A DNA stretch of 64,000 nt from Fagopyrum homotropicum. Taxonomy: Eukaryota; Streptophyta; Magnoliopsida; Caryophyllales; Polygonaceae. Location: positions 4,125,001 through 4,189,000 of the forward strand of contig BSWB01000002.1 in NCBI GenBank assembly GCA_033239125.1, in the 5' to 3' direction. Each line of letters begins with the position of its first letter. The first letter of the stretch is position 1. Shown here in pieces: positions 36,861-47,058 of this stretch. Position numbers and translations under genes: made by a program. The notes below the pieces were generated by a model that was not told where the DNA came from, ran no database searches, and saw only the letters and a list, made by a program, of their open reading frames with translations.

Positions 36861-37191
36861 ACACATTTCTTGGCCTTTTGGCTAAGTTGAGTATAATTTT
36901 TATTCATAACGGATTAATATGTGTTTTGTGGGTCATTGGCCTACTGTTTTGTGGGTCGTTGGCCTACTGTTTTGTGGGTCGTTGGCCTACTGTTTTGTGG
37001 GTCGTTGGCCTACTGTTTTGTGGGTCGTTGACCTACTGTTTTGTTGGTCGTTGAACTACTATTTTGTGGGTCGTTGAACTACTGTTTTGTGGGTCCTTGA
37101 CCTACTATTTTGGGGGTCGTTGACCTGTTGTTTTGTGGGTCGTTAAGCCACTGTTTTGTGGGTCGTTGACCTACTGTTGTGGGTTGCTAAG
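36861..37191 (+). pseudogene. U2 snRNA-like sequence, copy A, with stem-loop array
   Basis: From 36861 the sequence aligns with the 5' end of plant U2 snRNA. CTTGGCCTTTTGGCTAAG corresponds to U2 CTCGGCCUUUUGGCUAAG, and is followed by GGATTAATAT and then TTTTGTGGGTCATTGGCC, which matches the U2 stem-loop region. That last part is repeated 11 times. Many substitutions in the Sm-site region and the missing 3' half mean it is not a working U2. Further U2-like pieces follow at 37204-37265 and 37336-37372, the latter with its own TATAAATA at 37297. Confidence 0.75.
36922..37191. repeat. 23-bp minisatellite (U2 hairpin-derived), copy A
   Basis: Eleven full units of 23 bp (36922-37174), with consensus starting TGTTTTGTGGGTCGTTGGCC, plus a partial unit. 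The first unit (GTGGGTCATTGGCC) is closest to the U2 stem-loop, and later units drift. Confidence 0.9.
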
Positions 37192-37958
37192 TATTTTCAG
37201 TGATTTTTGGCTAAGTTGAAGTATAATTTTTTATTCATAAATTAGTATCCGTTATATGGGTCGTTCACTTACTAAAAGTGATAGTTTGAGAACTTGTATA
37301 AATAGAGGTTGATAACGGATATTAAAGATTAAACAAATGATATATTTTGTGGTCTTTTAGCTAAGTTGAACAGTAATCTATCTATTATACATACTAAGAG
37401 AGAGTGCATGATTTGATGACGTGCACGTTGTGAAAGCAACAATCAAATGGAGCTCCCACAAATTTTTTGCCAATAAATCTAAATTTTAAAGCCAGAAAAT
37501 CTCTTTTTACTAAACTAACATAATGATATTCAAAATTGTACCTAACTTTTTTTTGGTTGGAGATTCTCCAAGATTTTATAGGCCAATAAATCTTTATTTT
37601 TTAAGCCGGAAAATCTTCTATATCTATATTTATATATATTATACTACTAAACTAGACTGCATTGATGCTGATGTGTCATTCTCACAAATTTTGTAGGGTT
37701 AAATATTTTTTTTAATTAACTTATTAAACTATAAATCTTTATTATTAATCCAAAAATAGATAAAATTTTTTGTAAAATTAACTAACAAGATCTCCTAAAT
37801 ATTTTAAAAACAATTTTGTTTACGTATTTCTTATATTTTTAAGCTGTCAAAATTTAAGTAATTTATTTATTGGAAAGATTTTTATTTTTTTCTTAATTTA
37901 TTTTTGAAGGATTATAAGCTCAATCTATTTACGTTAAAAAATTTCACGGAATTCCCTA

Positions 37959-38008
37959 TCCCACATCGATTATAAGTAAGTTTGATAGTTTGATAATTTG
38001 TATAAATA
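37959..38008 (+). promoter_or_regulatory. Plant snRNA-type promoter, copy B
   Basis: TCCCACATCG (37959-37968) and TATAAATA (38001-38008) have the same 32-base gap as copy A. The U2-like start is at 38033. Confidence 0.78.
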
Positions 38009-38032
38009 GAGGGTTTGAAGATTAAACAAATC

Positions 38033-38316
38033 ACACATTTTTTGGCATTTTGACTAAGTTAAGTATAATTTTTATTCATAACGGATTAATATCTGTTTTG
38101 TGTGGGTCGTTGGCCTACTGTTTTGTGAGTCCTTGAACTACTGTTTTGTGGGTCCTTGAACTACTGTTTTGTGGGTCCTTGAACTATTATTTTGGGATCG
38201 TTGACCTACTATTTTGGGGTCGTTGACCTACTATTTTGGGGTCGTTGACCTATTGTTTTGTGGGTCGTTAAGCCATTGTTTTGTGGGTCGTTGACCTACT
38301 GTTGTGGGTTGCTAAG
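38033..38316 (+). pseudogene. U2 snRNA-like sequence, copy B, with stem-loop array
   Basis: It is the same organisation as copy A but more decayed at the start (TTTTGGCATTTTGACTAAG). The array of about 23-bp units spans 38094-38316. More U2-like scraps follow to about 38590, including a TATAAATA and a decayed TCCCAAGTCG. Confidence 0.7.
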
Positions 38317-38725
38317 TATTTTCAGCGATTTTTGGCTAAGTTGAAGTATAATTTTTATTCATAAATTAATATCCATTATATGGGTCGTTCACCTACTAAA
38401 AGTGATGGTTTGAAAACTTGTATAAATAGAGGTTAATAACGGATATTGAAGATTAAACAAATCATACATTTTGTGGTCTTTTGGCTAGGTTGAACAATAA
38501 TTTTTATTCATAACGGATTAATATATGTTTTAGGGATCTTTGACCTACTTTTTTATGGGTCGTTTACTTACTGTTTTCAGCGAATTTTCTATCCCAAGTC
38601 GAAAACGTTTATAATTGTCTAAATTAAAATTAATTTGTCCGTTATTGTATGAGATTTTGTTTAATTTTATATTATAGAATTTTTTATCGTCATCTATAAA
38701 TTTTTTTTTAATTTACAAATCTATA

Positions 38726-39724
38726 TCTATATTCTATATCTTATATATATTAAGGGAGAAGCAATTTTTGCCACGTGTCCTCCCAGAAATTAACCTCAAC
38801 CCAACCAAAATTTTAATTCAATAATTAAAATACAGATTAATCAGAAAATTATTTTAATTCAATAATTTTTATAATTTTTTAAAAATCCAAAATGATTCGT
38901 ATCTTCTTTGATAACCGAATATCCATTAAATTCAATTTTATTTTATCTAAAAAATTTACTTGGGTAACAATATTTAAATAAAACTAATTAATAATTAAAA
39001 TATATGTGAAAGTATTTTTTGAAATTTCAAAAATATTTTTAAATTTATAATCAATGTAACTGAATATTGGTAAAAAAATGGCATGATACTAACAATATTA
39101 AAGTAAATAAATAAAAAATCATTTATTTTTAATAATTAGTTTGGAGTAATTTTTTAAAAACGTAACATCTTTATCCCTAAAATCTCTCCTATTCCATACA
39201 CCTATAAAACTATCAGCAAATTCATTTTTTAAAAAATTAGTTAGCAGTAATTTTTTGAACATAGATATTTTTTTAAAATCTATTTTATCTTATTTTAGAA
39301 TTTGCTAACTTGCTTCATATTAATCTACAAAGCCTATCTTACTACGTATTTTTAAATTCAAAAGTTTAACAAACCTAATCATTTCACATAAGATATGGTT
39401 AAAATATTTGAGAATATTTGAGAATAGGGAATCATAAGTATTTCTTTTTACAATATTTGAGAATAGGGAATAAAAATTTTTAGATTTTTTTTGAAAAAGG
39501 AAATATATTAATTTAAAATATTTATTTTGTCTACAATATTTAATAAAATAATGCGTTTTTACATTGTAAATTTTTTTTATTACATGATTATTTATGTAAC
39601 ATGTTTTAATATATATTATTAAATTAAACTTAAATTATCATCGCATAATAGTAACATAACCTAAAGATATATGGTTAAAATAGTTTTTTAAACAATCCCG
39701 CACAATGTGCGGGTATTACACTAG
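38726..39724 (+). mobile_element. Helitron nested 6 bp inside another Helitron
   Basis: It starts TCTATATTCTATATC after A, shows the common TTAAGGGAGAAGC and GCCACGTGTCCTCCC early block, and ends with the hairpin CCCGCAC-AA-TGTGCGGG (39697-39713) and TATTACACTAG before T. At 999 bp it has no Rep/helicase. Excising it restores TCTATA/TACTATACTAAAAG, a normal Helitron start. Confidence 0.82.
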
Positions 39725-40042
39725 TACTATACTAAAAGAGAAGACACTAAAGCTGACGTGTCATTCTCACAAATTTTGTAGGGTTAAATATTTTTTTAAT
39801 TAACTTATTAAACCATAACAATCTTTTTTATTAATCCAAAAATAAAACAAAATTTTGTAAAATTAATGAACAAGATCTCCTAAAAATTTTAAAAATAATT
39901 TGGTTTACGTATTTCTTTTATTTTTAAGCCGTCAAAATTTAAGTAATTTATTTATTGGGAAGATTTTTATTTTATTCTTAACTTATTTTTGAAGGATTAT
40001 AAGCTCAATCTATTTAGTTAAAAAATTTCACGGAAATCTCTA

Positions 40043-40092
40043 TCCCACATCGATTATAAGTAAGTCTGATAGTTTCATAACTTGTATAAATA
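40043..40092 (+). promoter_or_regulatory. snRNA-type promoter, copy C, cut from its start site
   Basis: TCCCACATCG (40043-40052) and TATAAATA (40085-40092) are spaced by 32 bases. The U2-like start is now at 41149, because a Mutator-like element inserted between. Confidence 0.78.
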
Positions 40093-40115
40093 GAGAGTTT
40101 GAAGATTAAAAAAAT

Positions 40116-41137
40116 AAAAAATAACCCAAAATAATACCAACTATCAACATTGAACCGAAAATAATACGAACTTTGAAAATTACTAAGAGCGATACAAACT
40201 ATCAATGTATTTACCAATACTAATACGCCATACTTTTCCGGCAAAAACTCTAACTCCGGCAATGACGTGGCAGCCGGAATGTTACATGTCATCAAATAAA
40301 TGGATTAAATGTGTGATGTGGATTTTATTTTTCAAAAATAAATTTAATAATATTTAAAATATTAAAAAATAAAAAATTTAATAATTTTAAAATTTTAAAT
40401 AATAATTTTTTTAAAAACATTTGTACAAATTTTTTTTTTAAAAATATTTTTTGTAAAAGAAAATTTTAATAACGTTTGAACATTTTAAAATTTTAAATAA
40501 TAATTTTTTGTAAAAAACTTTTTAAAAAATCCGAAAAAAAATTTGAATATTTTTTTAGAAAAAAAATAATTTTACAAAAAATTTCGGTAAAAAAATTCTT
40601 TAGGAATTAGGTTACGAAATAAAAAAAAATAAATTCGAATATTTTTTTACAAATTATTTTTTTAGGATTTAAATTTTCATTTTATACAAAAATCCAAAAA
40701 TAAATTTAATTAAAAAATATTATATTTTATATTTTTTGGAAAAATAAATATTATTACATTTTATTACAAATCTATTTAAAAAAATTTTCAAACTTTTTAA
40801 AAAAATATTTTTTTTTAAATAAATATTTGTATAATTTTGATTAAAAAAATATTATTTAAAATTATAAAAATAATAATTTTTATTTTTTAATATTTTAAAT
40901 ATTATTAAATTGTTTTTTTAAAAAAAAAATCCACATCACACATTTAACCCATTTACTTGATGACATGTAACATTCCGACTGCCACATCATCGCCGGAGCT
41001 AGGGTTTTTGCCGGAAAAGTATGGCGTATTATTTTTGGTAAATACATTGATAGTTTGTATCGCTCCTAGTAATTTTCAAAGTTCGTATTATTTTCGGTTC
41101 AATGTTGATAGTTGGTATTATTTTGGGTTATTTTTCC
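40116..41137. mobile_element. Foldback Mutator-like element (long inverted repeats)
   Basis: Arms of roughly 300 bp face each other. The left begins AAAAATAACCCAAAATAATA and the right ends in its complement. The flanking duplication is 10 bp, TTAAAAAAAT (40106-40115 and 41138-41147). Copies A and B of the host show the empty site (TTAAACAAAT), which confirms the borders. Two mirror-image open frames (40295-40014 on minus and 40957-41178 on plus) exist only because of the inverted arms. The core is extremely AT-rich. Confidence 0.9.
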
Positions 41138-41148
41138 TTAAAAAAATC

Positions 41149-41412
41149 ACACATTTCTTGGTTTTTTGGCTAAGTTAAGTATAATTTTTATTCATAACGG
41201 ATTAATATCTATTTTGTGAGTCGTTGACCTGGTGTTTTGTGGGTCACTGGCCTACTGTTTTGTGGGTCGTTGAGCTACAGTTTTGTGGGTCGTTGACCTA
41301 CTGTTTTGTGGGTCGTTGGCCTACAGTTTTTTCAGTCGTTAAGTCACTGTTTTGTGGGTTGTTAAGTCACTGTTTTGTGGGTCGTTGACATACTGTTTTG
41401 TGGATCGCTAAG
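41149..41412 (+). pseudogene. U2 snRNA-like sequence, copy C, with stem-loop array
   Basis: It starts ACACATTTCTTGG and continues GGCTAAGTTAAGTATAAT, then has an array of about nine degenerate 23-bp units (41210-41412). A further U2-like segment follows to about 41480 (TTTTTGGCTAATTTTAAG ... GTTATATGGGT). Confidence 0.7.
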
Positions 41413-41831
41413 TATTTTCAGTGATTTTTGGCTAATTTTAAGTATAATTTTTATTCATAAATTAATATCCGTTATATGGGTAGTTGACCTACTAAAAGTG
41501 ATGGTTTGAGAACTTGTATAAATAGAGGTTGATAACGGATATTGATGATTATATTTCGGGTTCTATTTAGATAATTACAATATATTAAAGTAATTTAGTT
41601 ATAAGTTTATAACGCAGTTGTGCATTGTAATTATTTTAAAAGAATTTGTGCATTGTATAAGGATTAAATTTACGAAGTGTAGAATAATAAGAAGTTCTTT
41701 ATTTGTGACTATTTTTTTAGTTTTGAGAATAATCAAATCTGAATCATTATTATAAAATTTCATAAATATATCTCAAGTTCGTACAACTAATATTATAAAG
41801 ATACCCGCACAAGGTGCGGGCTATACACTAG

Positions 41832-42037
41832 TTTAGTATATAAATAGAGTGAATAAATAAGATTATAAACGGAGTGGGACGTGGATAGTAGTTGTACATT
41901 CTAACAATCACTAATCCCTTGGTAAGCGAATCAGTAAACTTAAAAGGCATTATTCTAATTTACATAAAGTAGACCCGTTACCGCATTAAATAATCCCTCT
42001 TTGGAAGACTCACCGAATACTGTACCTATATATATAA
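41832..42037. other. Spacer after Helitron cluster
   Basis: No gene is seen. It contains TGGGACGTGGATAGT near 41876, the inverted partner of a motif near 35862. Confidence 0.4.
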
Positions 42038-42048
42038 AATAAAGTTGA

Positions 42049-43703
42049 GAAGATTAAGGTAGTAGGGTAACTTTATTTTCTAAAAAACAAACTAGGCCCC
42101 TAATATTAACAATTAAAATAAAAAAGATAAATAAGATGTGAAAAGAATCTTAATTAAGTATTTAAGGTAATAGTTAAAAGAAATATTAATTAGCCTAAAA
42201 ATAAGGAAACTGTTAATGGAATTTGGTAACAGTTAAAAGATCTTCCAATATCCCATCAATCATCATAAATTTTCAACAAAATCGGATGGGGAGGGGTTGC
42301 GAGACAAAGGGAAATTCGGATGGGGAGAGGTTGCGAGAGGACCGGTCGAAGGCTTCCATGATATTTAAGATCCAATCGAGAGAGATCGCACCATCGAGAG
42401 GCCATGAGATCGGGAATCTAGGCTTTTCATCGGGAGAAGAGGACGGATTCTCCGGCGACAGACGATGCAGACGAGGGTGATTCCGACGGAATCGTGGTGG
42501 ATTTGGATCTGAGACGCCATTGAGCCACTACCCAAATCCACCAGCCTTCGACCGGAACTAAGACGCCATTGTTGAAGGAACCCCGCCGCGAGGACCATCG
42601 AGGAAGAAGACTCGCCGCCGCCCAGATGATGTACTTGATGAGTTGGAACCAAGTGCTTATGACAAAATTCATTTTTTTCTCAAAAACAAACGAACCAGAT
42701 GATGTTATTTCTATTGCTTCTTGAAAATCAAAGGAGACGAGGATTATCTACAACTTTCTACGGTTGTGGGAGTGTGCGTCTCCCACCCTCCTGCCTCCGA
42801 GGGATCTCCGGCGAACTAAAGTGCATATCTGGGGTACAAATCTTCTCCATTTTCTACCGTGATCTGATTCTCATGTGTACACAATATATCCGTCTTTTAT
42901 TGAATTAAGAACTTTCTTGTGTAAATTACTCCCACTGCATAATTGCTTGTTGCTTGATTGATATTGGCAAATTGAAATCAGTTCTACGAACTACTACGAT
43001 GTTTGTAAACGACGGACTTATGTAACAAAATCTTGTGTACACGACGGACTTATGTAACCAAACCATGTGTAAATGATGGAATTATGTAAACAAACCATGT
43101 GTAAATGACAAACTTATGTAACCAAACTTGTGTAAACGACAGAATTATGTAACAAACCATATGTAAATGTCGGACTTGTGTAACCAGATATTGTGTAAAC
43201 GACGGACTGATGTAACCAAATCTTGTGTAAACAATGGACTTATGTAACCAAACCATGTGTAAATGACGGACTTTATGTAAACAAACCATGTGTAAATGAC
43301 GAATTTTGTGTAGCCAGACTTGTGTACACAATATAAACAAACAAAACTTATGTAATTAAAATTATGTATTAACATTATGTAACTAAAGTTGTGTATTAAT
43401 ATTGTGTATCATCAAAAGAATACACAAAGTTTAAATGACGAATTTTGTGTAGCCAGACATGTGGTTGTGTATTAATATTGTGTATCATCAAAAGAATACA
43501 CAAAGTTTAACCAAACCATGTGCAATCTTTTATTTATTTAATTAAAAGGAGAGAGAATAATCTTCTAACTTCCTTAAAATCCTCTCCTTATTTTAATTAA
43601 TCTTTTTTGTGCAATATAGAGGGGCCTATTTTGTACTCATTATTAACTTGGGGCCCTTTATATGCTCATTGTTACAAAACATACCTACTCCCCCATTTTA
43701 CCC
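42049..43703. mobile_element. Probable Mutator-like element with minisatellite
   Basis: A perfect 11-bp duplication AATAAAGTTGA flanks it (42038-42048 and 43704-43714). The ends share inverted similarity around AGTAGG and TAGGCCCCT..ATATT (left near 42090, right near 43625). A GC-richer island at 42280-42850 has open frames but no transposase motif, and a 33-36 bp minisatellite lies at 43005-43330. Superfamily assignment rests on duplication length. Confidence 0.55.
43005..43330. repeat. 33-36 bp minisatellite
   Basis: About nine irregular units built on GACGGACTTATGTAACCAAA and CCATGTGTAAAT. Minus-strand frames through it (43050-43375) are repetitive and not protein genes. Confidence 0.85.
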
Positions 43704-43954
43704 AATAAAGTTGAATAAAAATAAATAAAAGTAGACGCATTTATCGAGTGAGACACCGTACCTTGGTTTAATTTAAACAAAGCAGAAACACTGCCACATT
43801 AATCAATTAAATAGTAATCAACCACATGCTTGTGTTTCCTGAATAGTTTTCAAAAAAGTAAGGATCAAGAAGTATTGATATAGGGGTCGAAAAGGTAGTC
43901 TGCAAAATCATTCAACATTTCAAACAAAAATACAACCACAATACATCGATCAAT

Positions 43955-46900
43955 ATGGCCGAAACAGCTTTGTTCAGCGTTGCTTCCAAGCTTCTTTCCA
44001 CAATTGCTTCTCCGACATTTGAGAAGGCTTGTGCAATATGGGAAACAACGGATGAACTCGAGAAGCTTAAGAGGAGCATCCAGACAATCCAAGCTGCGCT
44101 TCTTGATGCTGAGAAGAAGCAACAGAGCTCACGTACTGTGGATGTTTGGATTAAGAGGGTTAGCGAGGTGTTGTATGATGCTGATGATTTGTTTGATGAT
44201 GTTGCTATTGATGATTTGTGTATGCAAAAAATCATGAAGGAAGAGCACAAACTGCAATTCTTGAAAAAGGTACGGGTTTCTTGGTTTAAGTTGAACTTAA
44301 TCGTGTCTAGAAACTCTTTTGCTGAGAGAGTTAAGGTTATCAGAAAGAGTTTGCTTGAGATCTCCTCTGATATGGCTGGATTAGGACTTGTGTTATGTGA
44401 TAAAGAGGTAGAGACACCAACGGGAATGAGGAGAGGTCAAGATCCGGGCTCTTATGTGGATTCAGATAATGTCATAGGCAGAGGCAAGAAAAAGAAACTC
44501 ATCTTAGAAATGCTCTCTAACGACTTAAATGATGCTCTTGTGGTAATTGCCCTAGTTGGAATAGGGGGAATGGGAAAACAACTCTTGCCCAACTGATTTT
44601 TAACGATAATGTAGTTAAAAAGAAGTTTCAAAAGATGTGGTTTGCATGCATTTCTGATACATCCGATGATAAAGAAGTTATCGGAAAAATCTTCCAATCA
44701 ATATGTGAACAAAAGTATGGTGACTACTCAATCAGCCAACTAGAATCCAAAATTAGAGAGTCGACAGAGGGTATGAACTTTTTGCTTGTTTTGGATGATG
44801 TGTGGGATCATGATCATGGCAGGTGGCTAAACCGATTGAATTTGTTCAACAAGTGTGCAAAAGGAAGCAAGATTCTCGTCACTACGAGATCTTCTTCAGT
44901 TACAGTGGCTATGGATGCACTAGAAACTCTCAATTTAGGTGGCTTGTCGGAGGATGATTCATGGGATCTATTTAAAAAGTTTTCCTTTGTTCCGGGGAAA
45001 GAATACGACCAACGATGGATTGATATTGGAAGAGAGATTGTGAAGAAGTGTGTGAATGTTCCTCTAGCTATAAGGAGTATAGGCAGCATTCTTTACACAA
45101 AAACTACCATCCAAGAATGGGAATCCTTTAGAGATCTAGAGCTTTCAAAGATAGAGGAGCGAAGTGGTGGTTCTATTATGAATGCACTGAAGTTGAGCTA
45201 TGCACACTTGCCATCAAATTTGAAGCATTGTTTTGCTTATTGTTGTGTGTTTCCGAAAGATTTTGAGTTTGAGGTAAAGAAGTTAGTCTACATGTGGATT
45301 TCCCAAGGATATGTTGAGGAAAATTATGGAATACAAACAGTTGAGCAAGTAGGTTATTCATATTTCATGGACTTGTTAAGAAGGGGTTTTTTTCAAGAAG
45401 CACGAGAAAATGTGTTCGGTGAAGTTAAAAGCTGCAAAATGCATGATTTGGTTCATGATTTGGCACAACGTGTAGCAGGGGAGGAAATTGTTATGGTAAG
45501 CGGGTCAACCAATCCTTTTAACAAGAGGGTAAGACATGCAAGTGTTATTTGGAAGGATAATGATATAAAGCAAATTGTTGCACGAGAGCTAAATTCTGAC
45601 CTTCCCTCGACAAATCTTCGACTAAAAATGGCAGAAGATTTCTGGGAAATTCTGGGCCGACCCCTTGATTACAAGCGGGTACGTTCAGTCGTTTTCTTTG
45701 AACGTTCCCAATACATGCACATTCTTAATCAACAATTTACCAAGTTCAAGTGTTTGCGAGCATTGAGGTTGTCCGATTTGGGATTTGAGAGTGTTTTGAG
45801 CTGTATTGAGGAGGTAAAGCACTTGAGATATCTGGATCTTTCAAATAACCATTTCGAAAGTCTACCCGATTCCTTGACAAATCTGGTGAATTTGATTACA
45901 CTAGACCTTGAAGGTTGTAATGAACTTGAAGCATTGCCAAGTAATTTTAGAAATTTGAATAATCTAAGATGTTTGAATATTAGGGGATGTGGGAAGTTGA
46001 AGCACATGCCACCGGGAATTGGAGCGATGAGTTGTTTACAATATTTGAGTGATTTTAAGATAGGGAAAGCAAGTAAGAGAATGAAAAGGAGTAAGATTGA
46101 TGCATTGAGTGGACTCCAGCAGCTTAGAGGAGAGTTGGTAATCGTGTTTGATGAAGAAATAGAAGAATGGGATGAAGATGACAGCTGCCAACTACCTATA
46201 TATCTGGAAGAGGCAAGGATTTATAAGTATCCAGGCTTGTATATACCTATAGATTTGAACAATCACAATTCCTTATTGCCTAAACTTGCATTTCTAGAAC
46301 TGCGAACCTGTTTGAAAGTGAAGTATCTCCCACCGTTGAGGTGTCTTCCGTATCTCAAGAGGCTTTGGCTGTATAAGCTGGTGGAACTAGAATACGTGGA
46401 AGAGGAGAATGAGGACAAAAATAGTTCTAATGTATTGTTTTTCCCTCGGTTGTAGATTTTGGTGTTATCGAATCTACCAAAGTTGAAGGGATGGGGGCGG
46501 AGCAGCAAAACCATGTTTCCTCAGGCTTCCAGACTATCTATTCATAATTGTCCAGTTCTCGAGTCTATCCCGCTATGTCCACGTGCTGAGATACTACATC
46601 TCAAGGACTCGGGTAGAGTGGCACAATACTTGATGTCGTCGTCTTCATCTCTTGAAGCTTTTACAAGTCTTCGGAGTCTAACAATTAAATCAGATGACAG
46701 CTTGGAGGTTATGAACCTTGCCTCATTACCCCATCTCCAACAGATATCGATCTTTAAATGTAATCAACTTATGAGTTTTCATGTTGAAGCACTTTCATCG
46801 CTCCAGAAGCTTGAAATTAAATTTTGTGAAAGATTAAAGAAACTACACATTTTGAATCTCGATGTCCTTGAGGATTTGAGGATTATACGATGCGATGCAG

Positions 46901-47058
46901 AGTTAGACATGTGGGGGCAGCAAAAGGCGTGTGTCCATGTGGATTGGGTTTCCCTCCCCAATCTTCATAGGCTACAAGTCAGTCACCTTCCAGAGAAGAT
47001 CCCCAACTTCCTTGTACAACGTCGGACCCTCGGCAAATTAAAAATCATCCAAACATAG
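43955..47058 (+). pseudogene. CC-NBS-LRR resistance gene (RGA-like), frameshifted
   Basis: NLRs are intracellular receptors that detect pathogen effectors. The first frame (43955-44596, 213 codons) has an Rx-type coiled coil and reaches the P-loop 'GIGGMGK', where a run of four A at 44575-44578 appears one A short. The NB-ARC then continues in another frame from about 44580. That second frame shows kinase-2 'LLVLDDVWDHDHGRW' (Asp-Asp-Val-Trp, CC class), RNBS-B 'GSKILVTTRSS' and a weak GLPL ('NVPLAIRSIG'). It also has RNBS-D 'CFAYCCVFPKDFEFE' and 'CKMHDLVHDLAQ' with MHD. LRRs follow ('LRYLDLSNNHFESLPDSL'), then a TAG at 46453-46455 interrupts, and the same frame runs on to 47058. No introns are needed. 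Either both lesions are real or one is a sequence error; as written no full protein can be made. Confidence 0.9.

Larger units (their letters stand above)
36203..38719 (+). mobile_element. Tandemly repeated Helitron bodies (copies A and B)
   Basis: Two near-identical units start at 36203 and 37381 with TCTATTATACATACTAA, each preceded by A as in Helitron 5' ends. Each contains a second Helitron-like start (TCTATATCTATATTTATA; near 36452 and 37618), the block TGTCATTCTCACAAATTTTG, and a U2-snRNA-like unit. Neither unit has its own 3' hairpin with CTAG. Copy B runs into the complete Helitron at 38720. No Rep/helicase coding is present, so these are non-autonomous. Confidence 0.7.
38720..41831 (+). 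mobile_element. Complete Helitron with U2-like cargo (copy C)
   Basis: The 5' end is TCTATA at 38720-38725, resuming after a nested Helitron with TACTATACTAAAAGAG. The 3' end at 41831 is the hairpin CCCGCAC-AAG-GTGCGGG (41804-41820) followed by CTATACACTAG. The flanks are A (38719) and T (41832), the Helitron target. Removing the nested Helitron (38726-39724) and the Mutator-like insert (40116-41137 plus one duplication) leaves about 1.1 kb. That remainder holds an snRNA promoter, a U2-like start and a 23-bp array. No protein is encoded, so it is non-autonomous. Confidence 0.82.

Noticed and set aside
36922..37191. CRISPR-like look of the 23-bp array
   Set aside because: Units are head-to-tail with no spacers, the DNA is eukaryotic, and the unit derives from the U2-like hairpin.
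40014..41178. Two similar proteins on opposite strands (minus 40295-40014, plus 40957-41178)
   Set aside because: They are the two arms of one inverted repeat read outward. Composition is AT-driven and there is no domain.
43050..43375. Minus-strand repetitive His/Trp/Tyr-rich proteins
   Set aside because: They are translations of the minisatellite.
44560..44640. An intron that would rescue the NLR frame at the P-loop
   Set aside because: Sequence on both sides of the shift is continuous NB-ARC coding with a single base missing, and no GT-AG pair fits without losing conserved residues.
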